Positions 52,658 through 62,557 of a stretch of DNA of 64,000 nucleotides are shown here, one piece after another. Below the pieces are notes generated by a model. It saw nothing but the letters and a program-made list of their open reading frames with translations, was not told the origin of the DNA and did no database searches. Origin of the DNA: DATJIG01 sp050260515 (GTDB taxonomy: Bacteria > Pseudomonadota > Alphaproteobacteria > SMXQ01); NCBI GenBank assembly GCA_050260515.1, contig JBLNCI010000036.1, forward strand, positions 108,879-172,878, given 5' to 3'. Each line of letters opens with the position of its first letter. Positions within the stretch are counted from its first letter, which is position 1. The position numbers and the translations under genes were made by a program.

Positions 52658-53888
52658 CGAAGAAGGCGAGGATCGTCGCCATTCCGGCGCGCTGACTGTC
52701 GAAGGCGAGCGTTGCCCAGCCGAGCACCATCGGCCCGAGGAACGCCGTCGCCTTGCCGGTTAGCGCGTACAGCCCGAACATTTCCGTGCGCCTCTGCTCG
52801 GGCGCCAGGTGCGCCATGAGCGACCGGCTCGCCGACTGGATCGGCCCGAAGAACACTCCCAGTCCGAGCCCGAGGATCCAGAACTCCTGCTGGGTGTCGA
52901 CGAGGAGGATCGCCGCGCCGAGCACCGTCACCGCGACCAGGCCCATGGCGATGGTCGCCTTCGAGCCGATCCAGTCGTCGATCCACGCGAACACGAACGC
53001 GCCGATTCCGGCCGTGACGTTGAGCGCAATCCCGAACATCAGGACCTGCTCCAGGCTCATCGAGAACGTGCCCGCGGCATAGATGCCGCCGAACGCGAAC
53101 AGCGTGTTGAGGCCGTCGGTGTAGATCATCTGCGCGACCAGGTAGGTCGCGACGTCGCGGTGGTGACGGATGTCGCGCAGGGTTCGCGCGAGCGCGCGGA
53201 TGCCCTCGGGCACCGCCCGGCGCAGCGGCACATGGCGCGACGGGCGATCGGGGGTCCAGAGCAGGATCGGCAGCGAGAACACCGCGAACCATGCGGCGGT
53301 CAGCAGCGCCGCAGCGCGCACGTGCTCGGCGTTCGCCTTCACCAGCCCGAACGGCGGCTGGTCCGGCTTCACGAACGCGAACAGCGCGATGACCAGGCAC
53401 ACGAGGCCGCCCGCGTAGCCGATGCCCCAGCCCCAGCCCGAGAGCCGGCCGATGCGCGTCGGCGGCACGAGATCCGGCAGCATCGCGTTGTAGAACACGA
53501 TCCCGAACTCGAAGGTCGTGTTGGAGATCACGACCAGGGTCATCGCCAGAGGCACCAGCGCCGCCGAGGGCGCCACGTACCACAGCGTCGCCGTCGCGGC
53601 GACTGAGAGCGCGGTGAAGGTGGCGAGCCACGGCTTGCGCGCGCCGGTGAGATCGGCGACCGCGCCGAGCAGCGGCGAGCAGACCGCGAGGATCACGCCC
53701 GAAACCGTGAGGGCGAAACCCCAGTGCGCGGTCCCGGTGATCGGATCGGTGGCGACCGCCTGGGTGAAGTAGGTCGCGAACACGAACGTCAGGATGACGG
53801 TCGGATACGCCGAATTCGCCCAGTCGTAGAGGCACCACGACACGAGAGCGCGGCGCGGCGCGGTCCGGGGGCGGGAGGCTGCGGTCAC
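52605..53888 (-). CDS. UMF1-family MFS transporter (Atg22-like)
   Basis: A 427-residue inner-membrane protein with about 12 helices and the UMF1/Atg22-like N-terminus SWCLYDWANSAYPTVILTFVFATYF. Other blocks are VISNTTFEFGIVFYNAMLPDLV, GWGWGIGYAGGL and FFGPIQSASRSLMAHLAPEQRRTEMFGLYAL. Members are predicted effluxers; yeast Atg22 exports amino acids. Substrate is unknown. It starts at GTG 4 bp after the NAD-glutamate dehydrogenase stop, so the two may be co-transcribed. Confidence 0.92.
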   Translation of the reverse strand: MTAASRPRTAPRRALVSWCLYDWANSAYPTVILTFVFATYFTQAVATDPITGTAHWGFALTVSGVILAVCSPLLGAVADLTGARKPWLATFTALSVAATATLWYVAPSAALVPLAMTLVVISNTTFEFGIVFYNAMLPDLVPPTRIGRLSGWGWGIGYAGGLVCLVIALFAFVKPDQPPFGLVKANAEHVRAAALLTAAWFAVFSLPILLWTPDRPSRHVPLRRAVPEGIRALARTLRDIRHHRDVATYLVAQMIYTDGLNTLFAFGGIYAAGTFSMSLEQVLMFGIALNVTAGIGAFVFAWIDDWIGSKATIAMGLVAVTVLGAAILLVDTQQEFWILGLGLGVFFGPIQSASRSLMAHLAPEQRRTEMFGLYALTGKATAFLGPMVLGWATLAFDSQRAGMATILAFFVTGLALLLRVPDPRRHA

Positions 53889-53892
53889 AAGA

Positions 53893-56800
53893 TCAGGCGG
53901 GAATCAGTTGGCGGAGCGACTGGACGGCCACGGTTAGCATGGCGAGGTTCGGCGCGGTAGAGGCTCGGATGTCGGCGAGCGTTCCACGGGTGCGCTCGGC
54001 CTTGCCGCCGAGCCCGGCGAGCCATCGGGTGACCGCACGTTCGGCCGCGCCTATCTCGCCGCCGACGGAGCCCAGCACCGCGGAGGTGGCGTCGGCCTGC
54101 AGCATGTCGATGTCGTCGGCCAGCGCCGAAAGCGCCCGTCGCTCCCATTCGGTTTTCGGCGCAAGCCGCCGCCCGGCGTCGCGCAGCCACTCGAATCCCA
54201 GGGCGCCGCCCAACGCGAAGTAAACCGCCGCGGTGGCGTCGATCGACCGCCGCGCCTTCGCGGCGACGCGGCCGACGTCGACGGCATGGCCGAGGTGAGG
54301 CAGAGCGGCGATGCGGGCCGCGAGATCATTGGGGACTTGGCGGTCGACGAGCCGCGCGAGACCGGCATCGTATCCCTCCCGGGCGTCGTGCCCGAGCGCA
54401 TCCGGCACCGCCGTCGCCAATGCCGCGACCGCGGGCCTCAGTGCCTCGGTCGCGGGACCGATGCGGATCGGCGCCGCCACCGTCGATACCAGCCGCGGCA
54501 CCACGTGCCGCAGAAGCGCGATCGTTTCCTGGATCATCGCGGTCTGGGTCGCCGCGGGCACGCGGTTGTCGAGCGCCTCGACCGCCTCCCAGATGTCCCG
54601 CAGCGCGAAGGCATCGCGGGCGGCGAGATAGGCGCGGACGATCGCGCTCGGCTCCGCCCCCGTGGCGGCCGCGAGGTCGATCACGAACGACGGGCCGACG
54701 CGATTGACCACGGAGTTCGCCGCCGAGGTCGCGATGATCTCGCGCCGCAAGCGGTGCGCCGCGATCGCATCCTTGAACCGGCGCTGGAGCGCGGTCGGGA
54801 AATAGCGCGCGAGATCGCCGGCAACGAAGGGATCGTCGGGGAGATCCGACTCGAGAATCTCGTCGTTCAGCCACAGCTTGGAGTACGCGAGCAGCACCGC
54901 GATCTCGGGGCGCGTCAGTCCCTGCCGCGCGTCCGCAAGTGCCGCCAGGTCGTCGTCGCCGGGCAGCCGCTCGAGGCGACGGTCGAGACGGCCCGAGCGC
55001 GACAGCGTCGCGATCAATCGCCGGTGGGAATCGAGCAATGCCGGAGCGGCGGCTTCCGCGACGCTGATCGCCTGCGTCTGAAGGTAGTTGTCGCGCAGCA
55101 CCAGCGCGGCGACCTCGTCGGTCATCTCCGCCAGCAGCCGGTCGCGGTCGTCGCGCGTCAGCTCGCCCCGCGCCATCGGCCCGCCGAGCGCGATCTTGAT
55201 GTTGACCTCGTGGTCGGACGTGTCGACTCCGGCCGAGTTGTCGATCGAATCGGTGTTCAGGCGACCGCCGGCGCGCGCGTACTCGATGCGGCCGCGCTGG
55301 GTGAAGCCGAGATTGGCGCCCTCGCCCACGACCTTGCAGCCGAGCTCGCGAGCATCGATCCGCGTCGAATCGTTGGCGCGGTCGCCGGCATCGGCATGGC
55401 TTTCGGTCGACGCCTTGACGAAGGTCCCGATGCCGCCGAGCCACAGGAGGTCGACCGGAGCCTTGAGGATCGCGCGCACCAGGTCCGGCGGCGTCAGCGA
55501 CTCCTCCTCGATGCCGAGCGCCGCCCGTGCCTCGGCGCTGAGAGCGCACGACTTGGCGCCGCGCTCGTAGATCGCGCCGCCCTTGGACAGAAGCTTTCCG
55601 TCGTAATCGGCCCACGACGACCGCGGGAGATCGAACAGGCGCTTGCGCTCGTCGTAGCTGCGCGCGGGATCGGGGTTCGGATCAACGAAGATGTGCCGAT
55701 GATCGAACGCGGCGATCAGACGCGTGCGGCGCGATTGCAGCATGCCGTTGCCGAACACGTCGCCCGACATGTCGCCGACGCCCACCGCGGTGAAGTCCTC
55801 CGCCTGGATGTCGCGGCCGAGCTCGCGGAAGTGGCGCTTCACCGATTCCCACGCGCCGCGGGCGGTGATGCCCATCGCCTTGTGGTCGTAGCCGGCGGAG
55901 CCGCCCGACGCGAACGCATCGTCGAGCCAGTAGCCGTAATCCCGGGCGATCCCGTTGGCGATGTCGGAGAACGTTGCCGTGCCCTTGTCGGCGGCGACGA
56001 CCAGATAGGGATCGTCGTCGTCATGGCGAACGACGCGGTCCGGCGGCGTGACGGTATCTCCGTCGCGATTGTCGGTGAGATCGAGCAGTCCGCGCATCAT
56101 CGTCCGGTAGCATTCGACCGCTTCCGCCTGGAGCGCGTCGCGGCCCGCGTCGGACGGCGGCGGCCGCTTGACGACGAAGCCGCCCTTGGCGCCGACCGGA
56201 ACGATGACGGCGTTCTTCGCCGTCTGGGCTTTCATGAGGCCGAGAATCTCGGTGCGGAAATCCTCGCGGCGGTCGGACCAGCGGATGCCGCCGCGCGCGA
56301 CCTTGCCGCCGCGCAGATGGATCGCCTCCACCCGCGGCGAGTAGACGAAGATCTCCGCCATCGGCTTCGGCAGCGGCAGGTCGTCGACCTTGCCGCTGGC
56401 GATCTTCAGGGCGACGTAGCCCTTCTCCGATCCGTCGGGCGAGCGCTGGAAGACGTTGGTCCGCACCGTCGCCTTCACCACGTTGAGAAACCGCCGCAGG
56501 ATCCGGTCCTCGTCGAGGCTCTTCACCGTGTCGATCTCGGTCAGGATCTCCGTCTCGATTCCCGCCTCGTCCCGGTTTCCGGTGCCGTGGGGATCGAAGC
56601 GCGCCTCGAACAATCGGCAGAGCAAGCGCGCGAACCGCGGATGCGCGACCAGAACCTCCTCCAGGTAGGCGACGCTGAACGATGTCTGGATTTGGCGAAG
56701 GTAGCGGGCGTAGGCGCGGACGATGACGACGTCGCGCCACGCCAGCGCCGCCGAGACCATGAGACGGTTGAAGCCGTCGCTCTCCGCCCGGCCGTCCCAC

Positions 56801-58713
56801 ACCGCCCGAATCGCCTCCTCGACGGCCGCGAACCGGCCGTCGTCGAGCGGGCACACCGGCTCTAGGCCGAGATCGTGAATCCAGGTGGCGGGCGCCGCCG
56901 TGTTCCCGGACTCGCGGATCTCGAACGGGTGCTCGTCCAGCACGCGAACCCCGAAGCGCTCCAGGATCGGCACGATGTCGGACAGCGCCAGCGGATCGCC
57001 CGATCGGTACAGCTTGAGCCGGACGCGCGGATCGGACACGTGTGGACGGTACAGATGGACGACCAGCCCCTCGTGCGCCCGATCGATCCGCGCGATATCG
57101 GCGACCGCGGCCTCGGCATCGAAGCGCTCCCGATACGCCGTCGGGAATGCCCCCGCGAACCGATGCAGCCGGACGAGACCCTCGGCCTCGCCGTGCGCGG
57201 CGACCAGCCGGTCGCGGAGATCGTCCTCGAAGGTGCGCGCGGCGCGGTTGAGAGCGGCTTCGAGCACGGCCTCGTCGACGCTCGGCACGCGGCCGGGTGT
57301 CGTCTTGACGATGATGTGCACGCGGGCGAACGGCACGTCGCCGAGGTCCATGTAGCGCGCGGAGATCGTCCCGTGCAGCGCCTCGCCGAGAATGGCCTCG
57401 AACTTCACGCGCAGATCGCGGCTGTAGCGGTCGCGCGGCACGAACACGAGGCACGACACGAAGCGCTCGAACGGATCGCGCCGCATGAACAGCGCGATGC
57501 GCTGGCGCTCGCCGAGCGAGAGGATGCCGAGCGCGTTGCGCAGGAGATCGTTCTCGGAAATCTGGAACAGCTCGTCGCGCGGATAGGTCTCGAGGATGGT
57601 CGCCAGCGCCTTGCCGTCGTGACTCGCGGGATCGAGATCGGCCCTTGCCACGACGCGGGCGATCTTGCGCGACAAGAGCGGAATGTCGCGCGGGTTCGTG
57701 GTGTACGCGGTCGAGGTGAACAGGCCAACGAAGCGATACTCGCCGACGACGCGTCCGGCGGCGTCGAGCCGCTTGATGCCGATGGTGTCCATGTGCACGG
57801 GCCGGTGCACCGTCGCGCGCCGGTTGGCCTTGCTGATCATCAGCAGGCCGGGACCGGCGAGCAGCGCGCGCACGTCGGGCGGGAGCTCGGTTCCATCGAC
57901 CTCCTCATGGAAGATCGGAGCGGCCGGATCGCGCAGAACGCCGAGACCAGAGTCGGGTAAGGCCCGGCTGGTGACGCGGTCGCCGTCGCGCGCGAACGCG
58001 TATTCGCGGAATCCCAGGAACGTGAAGTGATCGTCGGCGGCCCAGCCAAGGAACGCGAGGTCTTCGGCGCGTCCGCCGTCGACCGCCGTCGGCGCGGCGC
58101 TCGCGTCGGCAATCGCCACCATCCGGTCGCGCATCGCCCGCCAATCGGAGGTCGCCGCGCGGACATCGGCGAGCACCTTGAGGATTCCTTCGCGCACCGC
58201 CTCGGCTTCCTCGGCGGATGCCAGGCGATCGATCTCGATGTGCATCCATGACTCCGGGCGCGCCTCGCGATCGTCACGATCGCCGAGCCGGACGAGCCGG
58301 CCTTGCGCGTCGCGCGCCGCGTGCACGATGGGGTGGACCAGCAGATGCACCGTCGAGCGGCGGCCCTGCAGGAATGCGGCCAGCGAGTCGACCAGGAACG
58401 GCATGTCGTCGTTGACGATCTGGACGACCGTGTGCGGCGATTGCCACCCGTCGCGATCGCGCTTGGGATCGAGCACGCGGACGACGACGCCGTCGCGGCT
58501 CTGTTCGGCGAACGCAAGGAGCGACAGGGGAAGGGCGGCGAGCTCGTCCGGGCCGCGCACCGTCACGGCACCAGGATCGACCCGCGCCCAGAAGACGTCG
58601 ACGAAGCGCTGCGCGGTCGCTGCGTCGAGCCCCGCCCGTCGCGCTGCGTCCGCGACCATGCGGGCAGCGGCGGCGAGGACTTCGGACTTGTCGCGGGCGG
58701 CGGGTGCGTCCAT
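53893..58713 (-). CDS. gdhB: NAD-specific glutamate dehydrogenase, 180-kDa class
   Basis: A 1606-residue cytoplasmic enzyme oxidising glutamate to 2-oxoglutarate and ammonia with NAD. It has large N-terminal regulatory ACT-like domains (about 1-700), a GDH catalytic core (from about 720) with GGIRWSDRREDFRTEILGL and VIVPVGAKGGFVVK (catalytic Lys region), GVGDMSGDVFGNGML, AFDHRHIFVDPNPD and LWLGGIGTF, and a long helical C-terminal part (about 1180-1600). ATG 58713 is one choice; GTG 58737 adds eight residues. Neither has a clear ribosome site. Confidence 0.95.
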   Translation of the reverse strand: MDAPAARDKSEVLAAAARMVADAARRAGLDAATAQRFVDVFWARVDPGAVTVRGPDELAALPLSLLAFAEQSRDGVVVRVLDPKRDRDGWQSPHTVVQIVNDDMPFLVDSLAAFLQGRRSTVHLLVHPIVHAARDAQGRLVRLGDRDDREARPESWMHIEIDRLASAEEAEAVREGILKVLADVRAATSDWRAMRDRMVAIADASAAPTAVDGGRAEDLAFLGWAADDHFTFLGFREYAFARDGDRVTSRALPDSGLGVLRDPAAPIFHEEVDGTELPPDVRALLAGPGLLMISKANRRATVHRPVHMDTIGIKRLDAAGRVVGEYRFVGLFTSTAYTTNPRDIPLLSRKIARVVARADLDPASHDGKALATILETYPRDELFQISENDLLRNALGILSLGERQRIALFMRRDPFERFVSCLVFVPRDRYSRDLRVKFEAILGEALHGTISARYMDLGDVPFARVHIIVKTTPGRVPSVDEAVLEAALNRAARTFEDDLRDRLVAAHGEAEGLVRLHRFAGAFPTAYRERFDAEAAVADIARIDRAHEGLVVHLYRPHVSDPRVRLKLYRSGDPLALSDIVPILERFGVRVLDEHPFEIRESGNTAAPATWIHDLGLEPVCPLDDGRFAAVEEAIRAVWDGRAESDGFNRLMVSAALAWRDVVIVRAYARYLRQIQTSFSVAYLEEVLVAHPRFARLLCRLFEARFDPHGTGNRDEAGIETEILTEIDTVKSLDEDRILRRFLNVVKATVRTNVFQRSPDGSEKGYVALKIASGKVDDLPLPKPMAEIFVYSPRVEAIHLRGGKVARGGIRWSDRREDFRTEILGLMKAQTAKNAVIVPVGAKGGFVVKRPPPSDAGRDALQAEAVECYRTMMRGLLDLTDNRDGDTVTPPDRVVRHDDDDPYLVVAADKGTATFSDIANGIARDYGYWLDDAFASGGSAGYDHKAMGITARGAWESVKRHFRELGRDIQAEDFTAVGVGDMSGDVFGNGMLQSRRTRLIAAFDHRHIFVDPNPDPARSYDERKRLFDLPRSSWADYDGKLLSKGGAIYERGAKSCALSAEARAALGIEEESLTPPDLVRAILKAPVDLLWLGGIGTFVKASTESHADAGDRANDSTRIDARELGCKVVGEGANLGFTQRGRIEYARAGGRLNTDSIDNSAGVDTSDHEVNIKIALGGPMARGELTRDDRDRLLAEMTDEVAALVLRDNYLQTQAISVAEAAAPALLDSHRRLIATLSRSGRLDRRLERLPGDDDLAALADARQGLTRPEIAVLLAYSKLWLNDEILESDLPDDPFVAGDLARYFPTALQRRFKDAIAAHRLRREIIATSAANSVVNRVGPSFVIDLAAATGAEPSAIVRAYLAARDAFALRDIWEAVEALDNRVPAATQTAMIQETIALLRHVVPRLVSTVAAPIRIGPATEALRPAVAALATAVPDALGHDAREGYDAGLARLVDRQVPNDLAARIAALPHLGHAVDVGRVAAKARRSIDATAAVYFALGGALGFEWLRDAGRRLAPKTEWERRALSALADDIDMLQADATSAVLGSVGGEIGAAERAVTRWLAGLGGKAERTRGTLADIRASTAPNLAMLTVAVQSLRQLIPA

Positions 58714-59020
58714 CGAGTGAGGAAACGCCGGAACCACGGGATTCGCCGCAATGAGCGGCGTGGCGAACGCGCGGAAACGGCGGGTACGAGATTAACCGGG
58801 ATGCGCCCTGCCGCAACGACCGGCATGCGGCCGGGAGCGCGCCGACGACCTAGCTGCTTGAAAATACGCAGGTTCCGCGCGCGTCGCGCCCGGCCCGCGG
58901 GAGCCCGGTTGACGATTTTGTGACGGCAAGCGCCAAGGTCCGGCTCGTTTTTTTGGCGCACATGCCCACCGGCGAGGTAGGCTACGGTGTTCAAAAATCA
59001 TAAGAAATCACCGGGGGACC
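58714..59020. other. Intergenic region between divergent gdhB and tctB
   Basis: A 307-bp divergent spacer that must contain both promoters. I see a T-run (about 58948-58954), an AT-richer stretch just before tctB and GGGGGACC before its ATG. I find no recognisable operator, riboswitch or gene. Confidence 0.5.
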
Positions 59021-59539
59021 ATGACCGAGTCCACGCAACGCCACGGCGGCCAGGACGGCAACCGGGATCGAAAGCAATCGATTGCGACCGTACGCTCTGT
59101 TCAGGACCTCGCGGCTGGCCTGTTTCTCATCGCCATTGCCGCGTTCGCCCTGTGGCAGAGCCGCGAACTGCCGACGGGCTCGCTTCGGGTTCTGGGCCCG
59201 GGGTGGGTTCCCCACGTTCTCGCGGTCCTGCTCGGGGCGTGCGGACTGATCCTGGTGGTCAGTGCGTTCCGCAGCGCCGGACCCGCTGTCGAGCGCTGGG
59301 CGTTCCGTGGACCGCTGTTCGTGTTCGGCGCCGCGCTGGTGTTCGCCGCGACGGTCCGGCCGCTCGGGCTCGCGGTCGCCGGGCCGCTGCTGATCCTGGT
59401 CAGCGGCGCCGCCAGTCACGAGACGCGCTGGATCGAGACCCTCATTTTCGGGATCCTGATGACGGCGTTCTGCCTCGGGCTGTTCCGCCTTCTCCTGTCG
59501 CTGCCGATCCCGGTGGCGCCGTGGCTGATCGGATACTGA
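59021..59539 (+). CDS. tctB: Tripartite tricarboxylate transporter small membrane subunit TctB
   Basis: A 172-residue inner-membrane protein with four helices (about 30-47, 64-84, 94-130 and 137-160) after a polar 25-residue N-terminus. RSVQDLAAGLFLIAIAAFALWQSRELPTGSLRVLGPGWVPHVLAVLLGACGL is the TctB pattern, here quoted by its ends: AGLFLI and GPGWVP. It pairs with TctA, which begins 10 bp later, and a TctC receptor. Confidence 0.92.
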   Translation: MTESTQRHGGQDGNRDRKQSIATVRSVQDLAAGLFLIAIAAFALWQSRELPTGSLRVLGPGWVPHVLAVLLGACGLILVVSAFRSAGPAVERWAFRGPLFVFGAALVFAATVRPLGLAVAGPLLILVSGAASHETRWIETLIFGILMTAFCLGLFRLLLSLPIPVAPWLIGY

Positions 59540-59549
59540 GGGACGAGCG

Positions 59550-61052
59550 ATGGGCGACATGCTGTCGAATCTGAGCCTCGGGTTTTCCGTCGCGCTCTCG
59601 TTGCAGAACGTCGTGCTCTGCTTCATCGGGTGTCTGATCGGCACGCTGATCGGCGTGCTGCCCGGCGTCGGCCCGATCGCGACCATCGCCATGCTGCTGC
59701 CGCTGACCTTCAAGGTCGATCCCACCGGTGCGCTGATCATGCTCGCAGGCATCTACTACGGCGCGCAGTACGGCGGCTCGACGACGGCGATCCTCGTCAA
59801 CATTCCCGGCGAGGCGACGTCGGTGATCACCGTGCTGGACGGCCATCAGATGGCGCGCCAGGGCCGCGCCGGCGTGGCGCTCGGCACCGCCGCGATCGTG
59901 TCGTTCTTCGCCGGCTGTGTGGCGACGGTGATCATCGCGGCACTCGGCCTCCCGCTCACGCGCCTCGCGCTGCTGTTCGGCCCGACCGAGTACTTCTCGC
60001 TGATGGCGATGGGGCTCGCGTTCGCGATCGTCCTTGCCCGCGGATCGCTGCTCAAGGCCGTCGCGATGATCTTCCTCGGCATCCTGCTGTCGACGGTCGG
60101 AACCGACATCGAGACCGGCGAGCCGCGCCTGACGCTCGGCTTCAGCGATCTCGAGGGCGGCATCGACTTCGCGGTGCTGGCGATGGGCCTGTTCGGGTTC
60201 ACCGAGATCGTGCGCAATCTCGAGACGCCCGAGACGCGCGACGTGATCAAGCGCCGCATCGGCAAGCTGCTGCCCGGACGCGAAGACTTCCGCCAACTGT
60301 GGAAGCCGATGGTGCGCGGGACCCTGATCGGGGCCGGTCTCGGCATCCTTCCCGGCAACGGCGCGGTGCTGGGGCCCTTCGCGTCCTATTCGGTCGAGAA
60401 GAAGGTGGCGAAGGACCCGAGCCGGTTCGGCCGCGGCGCCATCGAGGGAGTCGCGGGGCCGGAAGCCGCCAACAACGCCGGCGCGCAAACCGCGTTCATC
60501 CCGCTGCTGACCCTCGGCATCCCGCCGAACGCGGTGATGGCGCTGATGGTCGGCGCGATGACGATCCACGGGGTGATTCCCGGGCCGCTCATCATGTCGA
60601 AGAGCCCGGATCTATTCTGGGGAATGGTCGCCAGCATGTGGATCGGCAACCTGATGCTGCTGATCATCAACCTGCCGCTGATCGGCGCCTGGGTCCGGCT
60701 CTTGAAGGTCCCGTATCGGCTGATGTACCCGTCGATCCTGATTTTCTGCTGCATCGGCATCTACTCGATCAACAACAGCCCGTCGGACGTGGTGCTCACC
60801 GCGCTGTTCGGGTTCGTGGGCTACGCGTTGTTCAAGTTCGGGTTCGAGGTTGCGCCGCTGGTCCTCGGCTTCGTCCTCGGACGCCTGATGGAGGAGAAGC
60901 TGCGGCAGTCGATGATCATCAGCCGCGGCGACGTCATGGCCTTCATCCATAGTCCGGTGTCGGCGGTGCTGCTGTTGTTGGGCGCCGCCATCGTCGTTCT
61001 CGCGGTCCTGCCGACGATCCGGAAGGGGCGCGAAGAGGCGTTTCAGGAGTAG
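59550..61052 (+). CDS. tctA: Tripartite tricarboxylate transporter large membrane subunit TctA
   Basis: A 500-residue inner-membrane protein with about 11-12 helices. Signature blocks include GTLIGVLPGVGPIATIAMLLP, IYYGAQYGGSTTAILVNIPGE, GATVI-type spacing around VITVLDGHQMARQGRAG and GILPGNGAVLGPFASY..EGVAGPEAANNAGA. It forms the transport channel, driven by the ion gradient, for citrate or other carboxylates. It is co-transcribed with tctB and tctC. Confidence 0.95.
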   Translation: MGDMLSNLSLGFSVALSLQNVVLCFIGCLIGTLIGVLPGVGPIATIAMLLPLTFKVDPTGALIMLAGIYYGAQYGGSTTAILVNIPGEATSVITVLDGHQMARQGRAGVALGTAAIVSFFAGCVATVIIAALGLPLTRLALLFGPTEYFSLMAMGLAFAIVLARGSLLKAVAMIFLGILLSTVGTDIETGEPRLTLGFSDLEGGIDFAVLAMGLFGFTEIVRNLETPETRDVIKRRIGKLLPGREDFRQLWKPMVRGTLIGAGLGILPGNGAVLGPFASYSVEKKVAKDPSRFGRGAIEGVAGPEAANNAGAQTAFIPLLTLGIPPNAVMALMVGAMTIHGVIPGPLIMSKSPDLFWGMVASMWIGNLMLLIINLPLIGAWVRLLKVPYRLMYPSILIFCCIGIYSINNSPSDVVLTALFGFVGYALFKFGFEVAPLVLGFVLGRLMEEKLRQSMIISRGDVMAFIHSPVSAVLLLLGAAIVVLAVLPTIRKGREEAFQE

Positions 61053-61094
61053 CCGCTCCGCGGCGCTCGCAGCGTTCAACTCAGGGAGGAAGAT

Positions 61095-62069
61095 ATGAAG
61101 AGACTCATCGTCGCGCTGGCGTTGGCGCTCGGCCTCGCCGCGCCGGCGCACGCGCAAACGTATCCGAGCCATCCGATCACCATCATCGTTCCGTTCGCCG
61201 CCGGCGGCCCGACCGACATCATCGCGCGCATCGTCGGCGAGCACATGTCGAAGACGCTCGGCCAGCAACTGGTGATCGAAAACGTGGTCGGAGCGGGCGG
61301 CACCACGGGCTCGACCCGCGCCGCGACGGCGGCGCCGGACGGCTACACGATCGAGATGGGGCATATGGGAACCCACGGCGCGGCGCCCGGCATGTACCCG
61401 AAGCTGCGATACGACCCCGTGAAGGACTTCGAGCCGATCGGCATGGCGGCGGGAACGCCGATCATCGTCGTCTCGCGGAAGGATTTCCCGGCGACCGACC
61501 TCAAGTCGTTCGTCGACTATCTCAAGAAGAATCAGGACAAGATCAACGAAGCCCACGCCGGCGCGGGCTCGGTGTCGCACACCACCTGCACGATGTTCAA
61601 CGTGCAGATCGGCGTGAAGCCGACCCTCGTTCCGTACACCGGCACCGGACCGGTGCTCAACGATCTCGTCGCCGCCAAGATCGATTACGCCTGCGACCAG
61701 ATCGTCAATCTCGTCGAGCAGATCAAGGCCGGGACGATCAAGGCGTACGCCATCGCCACCCCGGAGCGCTCGCCGGCGCTGCCGGACCTGCCGACGACCA
61801 AGGAGGCCGGCTTCCCCGAGTATCAGGTGAGCGCCTGGAACGCGCTGTTCGCGCCCAAGGGCACGCCGAAGGAGATCGTCGCCAAGCTCAACGATGCGCT
61901 CAACAAGGCGCTCGACGATCCCGCCACCCGCAAGCGGCTGCTCGATCTCGGCGGCGTGCTGCCGGAAGGCGAGCAGCGCACCAGCGCCTGGCTCGGCAAG
62001 TTCGTCGGCGAGGAGGTCGCGCGTTGGACGCCGATCATCCAGCGCGGCGGCGCGGTGCAGACGCAGTAA
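61095..62069 (+). CDS. tctC: Tripartite tricarboxylate transporter solute receptor TctC (Bug family)
   Basis: A 324-residue periplasmic binding protein. GGGAGGAAGAT precedes the ATG; the signal peptide is about 1-21 (ending PAHA). Bug-family features are YPSHPITIIVPFAAGGPTDIIAR, VVGAGGTTGSTRAATAAPDGYT, ..PVKDFEPIGM and AWNALFAPKGTPKEIV. The ligand is probably a carboxylate, but this very large family binds many. The order B-A-C differs from the usual C-B-A. A terminator follows. Confidence 0.94.
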   Translation: MKRLIVALALALGLAAPAHAQTYPSHPITIIVPFAAGGPTDIIARIVGEHMSKTLGQQLVIENVVGAGGTTGSTRAATAAPDGYTIEMGHMGTHGAAPGMYPKLRYDPVKDFEPIGMAAGTPIIVVSRKDFPATDLKSFVDYLKKNQDKINEAHAGAGSVSHTTCTMFNVQIGVKPTLVPYTGTGPVLNDLVAAKIDYACDQIVNLVEQIKAGTIKAYAIATPERSPALPDLPTTKEAGFPEYQVSAWNALFAPKGTPKEIVAKLNDALNKALDDPATRKRLLDLGGVLPEGEQRTSAWLGKFVGEEVARWTPIIQRGGAVQTQ

Positions 62070-62126
62070 GACCGCGGGCAAGGTGCAAGGTGCCGTCACT
62101 CTCCGGCGCCTCGCTCTCCGAAGCGC

Positions 62127-62159
62127 GGCGCGGACCCTCGGGTTCGCGCCGTTTTCTTT
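62127..62159 (+). terminator. Rho-independent terminator after tctC
   Basis: The stem GGCGCGGACC / GGTTCGCGCC (one G-T pair) with loop CTCG is followed by GTTTTCTTT. Confidence 0.85.
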
Positions 62160-62175
62160 GCGCGAGTCGCCGCAG

Positions 62176-62204
62176 AAAAAAGAGGCCGCGGCGGAGCCGC
62201 GGCC
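62176..62204 (-). terminator. Minus-strand terminator
   Basis: The stem GGCCGCGGC / GCCGCGGCC with loop GGA has an A-run to its left, i.e. a T-run after the stem when read on the minus strand. It ends the flagellar-rod-like gene and lies back to back with the tctC terminator. Confidence 0.8.
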
Positions 62205-62260
62205 GGAGTTCTGTTCGGAAGCACTACCTGTGCTGCGGGGTACGCACTTGGACACGGACG

Positions 62261-62557
62261 CTACACGGACGCGAGGAAATCCCGATCCATCTGTTCGGAG
62301 GTGGACACCACTTTCAACGCAGCCTCGTAGGCGGTGCGCGCCAGCATGAGGCCGACGAATTCATGGGCGAGATCGACGTCCGGAACCGGAGCGCGGACGA
62401 TCGCGCCGACCGTGACTCCGGCGGGCTCGGTCGAGACGAGCTTCGCCTCCTTCGCCGTGTAGCCGGTCGTCTGCCAGTTGGCGACGTTGTCGGCGATCAC
62501 GGCGACGTTCGCCTGCTGGGCGACGAGGGCGGACACGGCGGTGGAGAGGGCGGTCAT
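62261..62557 (-). CDS. Small flagellar basal-body rod-like protein
   Basis: A 98-residue protein. Its N-terminus MTALSTAVSALVAQQANVAVIADNVANWQTTGYTAKEA, by its key residues (A-L/S-x-Q-x-N/NVAN/TGY), matches the flagellar rod N-terminal helix, and the C-terminus EFVGLMLARTAYEAALKVVSTSEQMDRDFL matches the rod C-terminal helix (here Y-x-A-x-L-K-V-x-x-T). The middle domain is nearly absent, so it is much shorter than FlgC (about 135). No other flagellar gene is near. It may be a rod protein variant or a remnant. Confidence 0.75.
   Translation of the reverse strand: MTALSTAVSALVAQQANVAVIADNVANWQTTGYTAKEAKLVSTEPAGVTVGAIVRAPVPDVDLAHEFVGLMLARTAYEAALKVVSTSEQMDRDFLASV

Noticed and set aside
54286..56865. 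An 859-codon plus-strand frame
   Set aside because: It is antisense to the NAD-glutamate dehydrogenase, which shows clear catalytic motifs; this frame shows none.
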